Assembly: GCF_007746075.1 (NCBI RefSeq)
Contig: NZ_CP036339.1
Location: 744,001-808,000 of the forward strand
Reading direction: 5' to 3'
Length of the DNA stretch: 64,000 nucleotides
Origin: Lacipirellula limnantheis
Lineage (GTDB): Bacteria > Planctomycetota > Planctomycetia > Pirellulales > Lacipirellulaceae
The position numbers were made by a program, and so were the translations under genes. The notes below the pieces were generated by a model. It did not search any database. It was not told the origin of the DNA and saw only the letters and a list, made by a program, of their open reading frames with translations. This document shows positions 46,416 to 53,163 of this stretch, piece by piece (within the stretch, counting starts at the first letter, position 1; the number at the start of each line of letters is the position of its first letter).

Positions 46416-47120
46416 ATGCCAACGTTCATCGTCATTTTCATCCTCCTAGCCGTTGCCGCGTTGATGCTCCGGCACCTGCAACGGGGGTTCTTCTATCCCC
46501 GACCGCGCTCAATGCCTGACGCCGTCGACGAGAACATTGATGCGACATTGCGGCGATTCGAAGATGCGTTGCAGCAGCACGCGCCGGACGTGCTCCTTGC
46601 GCTTCTACCGGCTTTGCCTGACGAGAGTATCCGCGCGATCGAGTCACGGTACCGGCTCCGGCTTACCGACGATCTGCGTGCCCTTTACCGGTGGCGCAAC
46701 GGTTCGCCCACGGATGAGCAAATCGAACTGATTCCCGGTCACCGGTTCTTGCCGCTGGAGTACGCAGCGGAGCAGCGCGAAGGGTTGCGACAGCAGGTTT
46801 CAGATCAGACTCTCGTGCAGCGCATCGCGTATTGGGTTTTCGCCGGACACCGCACGAATTGGTTGACCGTGCTCGATGACCTTTGTGGCGATGGATACTT
46901 CTACGACCCATCACGCCGAGGGTCGGCCGGAAGTTTCTTCTACCACTTCGCCGAGGATCGGCAGTACCGCTTCTTCCCCGCGCTGTCGAACTTTCTATCC
47001 GGCGCGATCGAGTGCTATGAGAGCGGCATATACCGAAGCGGTCGCCGAGGCCGCGCGGGAGAGGATTTCGAGCGTTCGTTCGAGCTATGGGCACGGTATG
47101 CGGCTTGGCCGGGCGCGTGA
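46416..47120 (+). CDS. cassette 7: SUKH/SMI1-KNR4 family protein with membrane anchor
   Basis: The 234-residue protein has one N-terminal membrane helix (IVIFILLAVAALMLRHL), then an SMI1/KNR4-like domain from about residue 60 (LPALPDESIRAIESRYRLRLTDDLRALYRWRNG, HRFLPLEYA, WLTVLDDLCGDGYFYDP). SUKH proteins often act as immunity proteins against polymorphic toxins. No toxin gene is beside it. Finding such genes in a mobile cassette fits an anti-toxin defence role, but this is inference. The ATG is 21 bases after the right box of site F. Confidence 0.82.
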   Translation: MPTFIVIFILLAVAALMLRHLQRGFFYPRPRSMPDAVDENIDATLRRFEDALQQHAPDVLLALLPALPDESIRAIESRYRLRLTDDLRALYRWRNGSPTDEQIELIPGHRFLPLEYAAEQREGLRQQVSDQTLVQRIAYWVFAGHRTNWLTVLDDLCGDGYFYDPSRRGSAGSFFYHFAEDRQYRFFPALSNFLSGAIECYESGIYRSGRRGRAGEDFERSFELWARYAAWPGA

Positions 47121-47135
47121 CTGCGATCGGGCCGC

Positions 47136-47237
47136 AAATAACCCGCCGATGCAGTGGACCGAGCCGGCGGGTAAGCTTCTTGTGAATCGAGAGTCGGCGC
47201 GGCGCCGGCTCGGCCACTGATCGGCATTACGTTAGGT
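47136..47237 (+). other. attC site G
   Basis: Left box AAATAAC (47136-47142), right box GTTAGGT (47231-47237). The stem pairs CCGATgCAGTGGaCCGAGC with its complement almost perfectly, with one unpaired A. Confidence 0.88.
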
Positions 47238-47249
47238 GTCATTACGCGT

Positions 47250-47708
47250 ATGGCCAATCCCACCAAAGTCAGTCGCAAAGCGTTTGAGGAGTTCGCCGGT
47301 GTTCGATGGAACACCATGAACGACATTTGTGCCCTCTCCAACATTAGCGATCTCACGCCTGCGCAGAGAGTTGCCCATCTTGCCTATTGGTATATGAGTG
47401 AGTTGGAGAATGGCGGCCACTACCAGTATTTCCTCAATAAAGTTCACTTCGACCATGACGAGGTCGTTCGCGCCTTAGAGGCGATTGGCGCGACCGAGCA
47501 CGTCATTGTTCTGAGCGACGCATTCAGGACAGTCAGGGCTACTCCGCTTGGCGCGCCGCAGACAGTCGAACAGTATTTGGAGGGCGAGGAAGCTGCTGAC
47601 CTATCGCATTACGATTCGGCTTTTGCCGGTTGTAAGCGGTCAGTCTTTCAGTGTTTACAGGATTACCTCGACAAGCACGAAGGAGAGTTTATTGAGTGGA
47701 CACCATGA
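47250..47708 (+). CDS. cassette 8: DUF4375-like protein
   Basis: The 152-residue protein has the pattern LTPAQRVAHLAYWYMSELENGGHYQYFLNKV, the core of the DUF4375 (DMP19-like) group, with the NGG-QYF-N signature. The group is often found in mobile regions and near toxins, and function is unknown. The start ATG is 13 bases after the right box of site G. Confidence 0.78.
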   Translation: MANPTKVSRKAFEEFAGVRWNTMNDICALSNISDLTPAQRVAHLAYWYMSELENGGHYQYFLNKVHFDHDEVVRALEAIGATEHVIVLSDAFRTVRATPLGAPQTVEQYLEGEEAADLSHYDSAFAGCKRSVFQCLQDYLDKHEGEFIEWTP

Positions 47709-47709
47709 C

Positions 47710-47801
47710 ACCTAACCATGCGCTGCAGCGAACCCGCATGGCGTCGTGGTTGGCCGTCATTGCGTCCCGCGTGCCGGGTCGCTGAGCTTGGGTCGTTAGG
47801 C
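47710..47801 (+). other. attC site H
   Basis: Left box ACCTAAC (47710-47716), right box GTTAGGC (47795-47801). The stem uses ATGCGCTGCAGCGAACCCG words facing CCGGGTCGCTGAGCTT. It is nearly identical in design to site I. Confidence 0.88.
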
Positions 47802-47812
47802 CGCTTCCGCGT

Positions 47813-48118
47813 ATGAATCTTTTCCAGCTTTCGATATTGCTATCTCCAGTTGCTGGAGCTGCCGGAGCCGCAGCCGCCGTCAATCGCGCCGTCCCTTCCG
47901 CTCCGACGTGGATGTGGTTAGCGATCCCACTCGGCCTTGTGTGTGGCATTGGCTGCTATATGGGCTTGATCCGTCTTGCTGTCGGGAAGCATGACAGGAA
48001 TCCAGACTTACCAGCATGGCGAGCAGGGGCTCTTTTCGGCGTTTGCTTCGTTGCACCGTTTGTGGCACCGCTATTGGCATTCTTTTTAGTCAGAGCCATT
48101 CTGTATGCCGCCGCCTAA
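47813..48118 (+). CDS. cassette 9: small membrane protein
   Basis: The 101-residue protein has three hydrophobic segments (LLSPVAGAAGAAAAVN, MWLAIPLGLVCGIGCYMGLI, ALFGVCFVAPFVAPLLAFFLV) and few charged residues. No family is recognised. Its TAA stop lies in the left box of site I. Small integral membrane proteins are common cassette cargo. Confidence 0.7.
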   Translation: MNLFQLSILLSPVAGAAGAAAAVNRAVPSAPTWMWLAIPLGLVCGIGCYMGLIRLAVGKHDRNPDLPAWRAGALFGVCFVAPFVAPLLAFFLVRAILYAAA

Positions 48119-48205
48119 CCATGCGCTGCAGCGAACCCGGCTTGAGCGTCGCGGTTGCAATCATTGCGTCCCGTGCGCCGGGTCGCTGAGCTTTTTTCGT
48201 TATCT
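48113..48205 (+). other. attC site I
   Basis: Left box GCCTAAC (48113-48119), right box GTTATCT (48199-48205). The arms share most of their sequence with site H. This is the last attC; no further site is seen downstream. Confidence 0.86.
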
Positions 48206-48717
48206 GGACCAGGAGGGCGTGTCCTTGGCAGTTAATCGACGGTTGTTTCGCTGCTGAGGTCGATCCAATCGACGGTTCCTGGCGTGACCCATGGGTCAGT
48301 CGCACCAATCCGCACGCTATCGCGGGTGGCCCATGATCGTGAACATGGGTGGCGCAGTCACGGGACGCGTCAGCGGGGCTCCATCTGATGGTGGGAGCTT
48401 CTTGGCTTCGCCCTCGGTGCGGAGAACCGAGGCCGCCGGCGAATTGAGCGAGATTCTAGTTTCTTCGCTCCGCTCGGAATGACGCGACCGCGTGCTGACG
48501 GCTGTGGGCGGCAACGGACGGCAAGCATTCGGCATTTGTGGGTGGCGGGAACGCCCGGAAGGGGGCGACGGGCTGCCGCCGCTCGCGGATCGATGGAAGG
48601 GTGAGCGCGCTGCCCTGGAAAAATCTACGCGCCTTGCAGCCCGCAGCGGCGCATAATACGGTCCCTGCTGGTCATTGGGCGCCGCACCGCTTGCCGCCCG
48701 CAGCGACGGAGTCACGC
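48206..48717. other. intergenic region after array
   Basis: No gene with coding character and no further attC is seen in this 512-base stretch. It includes the palindrome CTCGGTGCGGAGAACCGAG (about 48411-48429) and a CTTCGCTCCGCTCGGAATGAC word. It holds the upstream region of the large surface protein gene. Confidence 0.5.
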
Positions 48718-50703
48718 ATGTCTCACCGATGGTTTCGGCGGCCCAAATCTCTCGGCCGGTCGCGCCCGGCGCAATTCTCGCGGGTCATCACCTTCGAGCC
48801 TCTTGAGCCGCGTCTCGCACTCACGACGTTCACGGTCAACAGTCTGATCGACGCGCCGGTGAACTTCAGTGACAACGTCGTCACGCTGCGCGAGGCGATC
48901 GGCGCCGCCAACACCAACGTGGCCGTTCAACCGGGAGGACCCGCCGGCGACAGCCTGTTCTCGGATCTGATCCAGTTTCAGCCTGGGTTGACGGGCACGA
49001 TCACGCTAACCCAGGGGCAGCTCAATCCGCGCGGTCTGCTGGTGATCAATGGACCGGGTTCGTCGCTCTTGGCTGTCAGCGGCGGCGCCACGGCCTCGAG
49101 AGTCTTGTTCGTGAGCGACCCGGCCGTTGGCACGTTCGGCAGCTTGACGATTCGCGATCTGACGATTCGCGGCGGCAATGCGACGCAGGGGGGCGGGATC
49201 CTCAACAACGAGCGACTCACGATGGAGAATGTCGTCATCACCGCCAACAAGGCGGTCGAAGGCGCGGGAATCCACAACTCGTCGACGGGCACGCTTACCG
49301 TACGCACCAGTCAGATTCAGGGGAACCAAGGCGGGAGCTTTTCGGCGACGCCCGACGGCGGCGGCGGCGGTCTCTTCAACGCCGGCACGGCGACGTTGAT
49401 CGACAGCAGCATCAACGGCAACAGCGTTCTCACCGGAACAGGAGGGGCCATCGTCAACAGCGGCACGCTGACGCTGCGGAACAGCTCAATCGCTGGAAAT
49501 GGCGCGGCCCTGAGCGTCGGCGGCATTTCCAACTCGGGCGTACTTAAGATCGTCAATTCGACGATTGCCAATAACCACGCTTTCGATTCCGGCGGCTTCG
49601 ACGGCGTCATCGGCGCCCTTCACAACGAAGCGGCCGGCACGGTCACCGTGCAAAACTCGACGTTTAGCGGCAACGGCGCGACGTTGGTTGGGGGCATCTT
49701 GAACGACGGGTCGATGTCGCTGGAAAACTCGACGGTCAGCGGCAACATCGGCGGGCGAGACCGGGGCGGCATCAGCAATAACGGAAGCCTCGCGCTGCGC
49801 AATGCGACCATTGTCGGCAACCGGGCTGATGCCAGCAACGTGGGCGGGGTCGGCGCCGGCCTTTACAACAACAGCGTCTTCGGCGTCGTGATGCACAACA
49901 CGATCATCGCCGACAATCTTCAAGGTCCCATCGCGGGACTTTCCATCGCGGACAACTTTGCGGGCGTCGCCGCGAATACGACCAGTTCCCATAACCTGAT
50001 CGGCCCCGGCGATTCCAGCGGCCTGGCCAACGGCGGCGTCAACGGCAATCAAATCGGCGTCGCGAGCGCGTTGCTCGGCGCGCTGGCCTCCAATGGCGGG
50101 GCCGCGCAGACCCACCTGCCGCTGCCGGGCAGCCCGGCGATCAACGCCGGCGGTAATGATCAACGGCCGATCGACGCCTTCGACGTCGACGGGGATGCCA
50201 ATACGACCGAGCCGATTCCTTTCGACCAGCGCGGCAGCGGCTTTGCCCGAGTTAGCGGCGTGACGGTCGACGTCGGCGCCGTGGAAGTGCAGTCGGACCC
50301 AACGGCCGATTTCGACTTTGACAACGACCGCGATGGCACGGACTTCTTGATTTGGCAGCGAGGCTTCGGCGTCACGGGCGTTGCCGCGACGCGATCGAGT
50401 GGCAACGCCGACTTCGATAACGACGTCGACGCCGCCGACCTGGCCGTGTGGACGGCGCAATACGGTAGCACGGTTGCGGTTGAGGAGGCGACAATCATTG
50501 TCGCGGGGCCAGCGGCCTCGGCGTCTGCTAACTTCCGCATGGCGCCGTCACTGGCCGCGAGCGGCGAACCGTCGCGCACGGCCCTACGACACATGTTAGC
50601 TCGGGACGCTGTATTCGCCTCGGCGCGCCTGCCGTTTCTGGACGCTGATTTATTCTCGCTGCGTGCGGCAGGCAAAGCACGCGTGCGCAGTTTGTGGAGA
50701 TAG
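48718..50703 (+). CDS. LEPRxLL-type surface protein with pectate-lyase-like beta helix
   Basis: The 661-residue protein starts with the planctomycete-type motif FEPLEPRLALT (residues about 25-35) after a basic N-terminus. A choice-of-anchor Q-like beta-helix follows (FTVNSLIDAPVNFSDNVVTLREAIGAAN, then many NSGTLTLRNSSIAGNGA repeats). Dockerin-like repeats come next (DFDFDNDRDGTDFLIWQRGFG, DFDNDVDAADLAVWTAQYG). The tail has no PEP-CTERM signal but a basic end. It is likely exported and bound to the surface or matrix. The ATG at 48718 directly precedes the conserved N-terminus. Confidence 0.88.
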   Translation: MSHRWFRRPKSLGRSRPAQFSRVITFEPLEPRLALTTFTVNSLIDAPVNFSDNVVTLREAIGAANTNVAVQPGGPAGDSLFSDLIQFQPGLTGTITLTQGQLNPRGLLVINGPGSSLLAVSGGATASRVLFVSDPAVGTFGSLTIRDLTIRGGNATQGGGILNNERLTMENVVITANKAVEGAGIHNSSTGTLTVRTSQIQGNQGGSFSATPDGGGGGLFNAGTATLIDSSINGNSVLTGTGGAIVNSGTLTLRNSSIAGNGAALSVGGISNSGVLKIVNSTIANNHAFDSGGFDGVIGALHNEAAGTVTVQNSTFSGNGATLVGGILNDGSMSLENSTVSGNIGGRDRGGISNNGSLALRNATIVGNRADASNVGGVGAGLYNNSVFGVVMHNTIIADNLQGPIAGLSIADNFAGVAANTTSSHNLIGPGDSSGLANGGVNGNQIGVASALLGALASNGGAAQTHLPLPGSPAINAGGNDQRPIDAFDVDGDANTTEPIPFDQRGSGFARVSGVTVDVGAVEVQSDPTADFDFDNDRDGTDFLIWQRGFGVTGVAATRSSGNADFDNDVDAADLAVWTAQYGSTVAVEEATIIVAGPAASASANFRMAPSLAASGEPSRTALRHMLARDAVFASARLPFLDADLFSLRAAGKARVRSLWR

Positions 50704-51064
50704 TGCGGAACCGACGACTCACGGCTGCTCGCGCCGCGAGGATGGCGATATTCCGCTGAGGGGGTCCCGACCGCTGCGTGGTTGACTTGACGCTTGGGTT
50801 CGCCCCACCTCCCCAAACGGCAGTTCAATCTGATTCGGTTGGCTTCCCCGTTGCCCAGCGGCAGTACGTTTGACGTGGCGTCGCTGGGTGCGCCAGTGGT
50901 CCAGCCATTGGAGTGAGCTTCAGATAGCTGTAGCCTCATGCTGAGCCATTCGGCACGCCGGGAAATGGCGTTTACCGACGTTGGGGCGCTGGGCTAGATT
51001 GACGCGCCGCGGCTTGGGGCCGGGTGTTTCACTGACTTGCACAGCGACATGGATGGGAATCGAG
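50704..51064. other. intergenic region
   Basis: No gene is seen. It contains an imperfect palindrome around GCCCAGCG / CGCTGGG (about 50855-50891). Confidence 0.4.
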
Positions 51065-51709
51065 ATGAAACGTGCGTTCTTCCTGGTGATGGCCACGGCG
51101 CTCATGGCGCTCGGGAACATTGTCGGCGGCGACTGCTGGGCGCAGGTGGTGGTTGAGGAGCCGACTGTCGTCGAGACTCCGACCGTCGTGGAGACGCCAA
51201 CTGTGGTCGAGACGCCAACTGTGGTCGAAGAGCCGGTGGTGGTTTCGCCGACGTACGTGCCGATTCCGGCGCCGCAGCAGGAAGTGATCACGCCGGCGCC
51301 GGCGTCGGGCGGGGTGTGGGTCGGCGGGCATTGGGACCGGACTCCCGACAGTTGGGCATGGGTCGGCGGCGGTTGGGTGCAGCCGCCGTTCCGCAACGCT
51401 TATTGGACGCCGGGGTATTGGCAACATCAGGGGGGCCAGTACGTGTGGGAGAACGCCCATTGGGCGGCGGCGAATCAGGGCCTGATCGTCAACAAGCCGG
51501 TGGCGGCGCCGCCTGTCTATCCAGAGGTCGTCCCCGCGGCGCCGGCGGCGACGGCGTGGCAGCCGGGGCATTGGGAGTGGCGCGGCACGTGGGTCTGGAT
51601 TCCTGGGACGTACGTCGAGTCCGTCGTGCCAACGGCGACGTGGGTGGCGGGGCAATGGGTGCAGGGAGCGCTGGGGTGGCAATGGGTTCCGGCGCATTGG
51701 CAGGGGTAG
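51065..51709 (+). CDS. secreted WXXGXW-repeat protein
   Basis: The 214-residue protein has a signal peptide (KRAFFLVMATALMALG and following) and a Val/Pro/Thr-rich linker encoded by four 18-base tandem repeats (PTVVET units, 51161-51232). A domain with repeated Trp patterns follows (WVGGHWDRTPDSWAWVGGGW, WTPGYWQHQGGQYVW, WQPGHWEW, WVAGQWVQ), the YXWGXW/BcpO-type WXXGXW repeat. Such domains are secreted and of unknown function, perhaps binding. The number of tandem units may vary between strains. The ATG at 51065 begins the signal peptide; one at 51053 is also possible. Confidence 0.82.
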   Translation: MKRAFFLVMATALMALGNIVGGDCWAQVVVEEPTVVETPTVVETPTVVETPTVVEEPVVVSPTYVPIPAPQQEVITPAPASGGVWVGGHWDRTPDSWAWVGGGWVQPPFRNAYWTPGYWQHQGGQYVWENAHWAAANQGLIVNKPVAAPPVYPEVVPAAPAATAWQPGHWEWRGTWVWIPGTYVESVVPTATWVAGQWVQGALGWQWVPAHWQG

Positions 51710-51765
51710 CGGTTGTGGCGGCCGTCGGCTCCGGAGCTTGCTCGACCGTCGTCAGCAATCGCGTT

Positions 51766-51826
51766 TACCACAGAGAACACAGATAACACGGAGAACACGG
51801 AGAACACGGAGAAGACGGAGAATGAG
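51766..51826. repeat. direct repeats of AACACGGAG (single arm)
   Basis: A run of nine-base words AACACAGAT and AACACGGAG follows the gene directly. It uses the same vocabulary as the inverted repeats at 23.2 and 53.0 kb but no opposing arm is present. Confidence 0.75.
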
Positions 51827-51852
51827 CGAACGCCATATCGGCGTGGCGAACG

Positions 51853-51875
51853 ACCCCCTGGCGGAGCCAGGGGCT
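51853..51875. repeat. solo arm of GC-rich palindromic family
   Basis: A 23-base stretch with CCTGGCGGAGCCAGG in the middle matches the arm sequence of the repeats at 11936-12019. The partner arm is missing. Confidence 0.7.
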
Positions 51876-51908
51876 GCAGGAGCGATCACGCATCGTTGAG
51901 CGAGTCAC

Positions 51909-52949
51909 ATGGAAAGACGTCACCTTCGTAACGAACAAGTCTGGCTGGCCGTCGGATCGCTGATGATCCTGGCGACGATCGCGGTGGCGTTTGCGCTTGT
52001 CTTTACCCGCGACGTGATGATTCCGTTCGTGTTGGCGATCTTCATCACGACTGTGGTCGCGCCGTTTTTCGACTATCAGGTCGTGCGGCTGCGGTTTCCG
52101 CGGTGGGTGGCCGTGGCGACGACGCTGCTGGTGGTCTATGCGCTACTGTCGCTGTTGAGTCTGGCGTTCGTGGCCGCGTTTCAGGCGATGGTCGCGGTGG
52201 CGCGCGACTATGGACAGCAGGCGGGCGATCTGATTGAGAAGGTGTTCGACAATCTGCAATCGCGACACATTCAGATCGATCAGGCGAAGATCGTCGCGGA
52301 GATTGAGGACAACGTGCCGCTGTACGTGACGCAGAGCGCCGGCGTGTTGATGGGGATGATTTCGCACGCCGTGCTGGTGATGATCTTCGTCGTGTTCCTG
52401 CTGTTCGGCCGCGACTCGCATCGGCGGCGCGTCGGCATCTGGGCCGACATCGAGCGGACGTTTCGCGAGTATCTCGTCGAGATGACGATCATCTCGACGC
52501 TGACGGCCATCCTGGTGGGCCTCGTGCTGTGGGGCCTGGGGCTGCAGATGGCGTGGTTGTTCGCGTTTTTGGTGTTCATCCTGACGTATATCCCCAACGT
52601 CGGCGGGATCGTGGCGACGCTGTTGCCGCTGCCGATTGCGTTCGCGCAGTTTCAGAATCCGTGGATGATCGCGGCTGTCGTCGCGATTCCGGCGGCGATC
52701 CACATGGTGATCGGCAACTTCGTGGCGCCGCGGTTGATGGCTCACGGGCTGGAACTGCATCCGGTCAGCGTGCTGTTGTCGCTGGCGTTCTGGGGTTTGT
52801 TGTGGGGCGTGACCGGCATGTTTCTGGCGGTGCCGATCATGGCGATGGTCCGCATCGTGCTCGCGGAGTTTGAGACGACGCGGCCGCTGGCGGAGCTGCT
52901 GAGCGGAAGGTTGCCGGGGCGGGGGGAAGTGAAGACGTTAGCGCGTTAG
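51909..52949 (+). CDS. AI-2E family transporter (PerM/TqsA-like)
   Basis: The 346-residue integral membrane protein has about eight hydrophobic segments. The conserved loop ILTYIPNVGGIVATLLPLPIA and the ending TGMFLAVPIMAMVRIVL are characteristic of the AI-2E transporter family. Members export autoinducer-2 or transport ions or unknown substrates. The start ATG directly follows a region of repeats. No signalling partner is adjacent, so the substrate is open. Confidence 0.93.
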   Translation: MERRHLRNEQVWLAVGSLMILATIAVAFALVFTRDVMIPFVLAIFITTVVAPFFDYQVVRLRFPRWVAVATTLLVVYALLSLLSLAFVAAFQAMVAVARDYGQQAGDLIEKVFDNLQSRHIQIDQAKIVAEIEDNVPLYVTQSAGVLMGMISHAVLVMIFVVFLLFGRDSHRRRVGIWADIERTFREYLVEMTIISTLTAILVGLVLWGLGLQMAWLFAFLVFILTYIPNVGGIVATLLPLPIAFAQFQNPWMIAAVVAIPAAIHMVIGNFVAPRLMAHGLELHPVSVLLSLAFWGLLWGVTGMFLAVPIMAMVRIVLAEFETTRPLAELLSGRLPGRGEVKTLAR

Positions 52950-53018
52950 TGTTTATCAGCCCCGGTTCCGAAACTGATTCAACTGCGGTCACCCTCGAAA
53001 TGCTCAGCCGATCACGAC

Positions 53019-53110
53019 TTAACCACAGAGGACACAGAGAGCACAGAGGAAAGACAAGAGAATGAATATCCTCGTCGTCTTCGCTGTGGCCTCTGTGTTC
53101 TCTGCGGTAA
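53019..53110. repeat. inverted repeat, AACCACAGAGGACACAGAG type
   Basis: The left arm (53019-53053) consists of ACACAGAG words and faces CTCTGTGTTCTCTGCGG words in the right arm (53082-53110). It lies between convergent genes. Confidence 0.85.
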
Positions 53111-53163
53111 ATGCATTAATGACTGCCATTGAACAAGCCTTGGAACCAGAGGTTGAAGCGTCG

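Larger units (their letters stand above)
42764..48205 (+). mobile_element. integron cassette array (CALIN type): nine cassettes, nine attC sites
   Basis: Nine consecutive short genes, all on the plus strand, are each followed by a 90-110 bp imperfect palindrome. Each palindrome has an AAC-ending left box (R'' type, RYYYAAC) and a GTT-starting right box (R' type, GTTRRRY), with unpaired extra bases at regular positions on one side. Cassettes are one gene plus one attC, with 10-30 bases between the right box and the next start codon. The cassette genes are less GC-rich than the flanking chromosome and unrelated to each other. No intI gene lies within the window, so the array is a cluster of attC sites lacking a nearby integrase. 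Left boundary uncertain. Confidence 0.9.

Noticed and set aside
42764..48205. The array considered as a CRISPR locus
   Set aside because: Spacing is gene-sized, the repeats are 90-110 bp palindromes of differing sequence, and coding genes lie between them.
39333..48530. Similarity of the stretch GACGGTTGCGGACGGCAACG (39336) to one near 48497
   Set aside because: Only about 27 bases align with four changes and the two lie in different positions relative to genes; too weak to call a repeat family.
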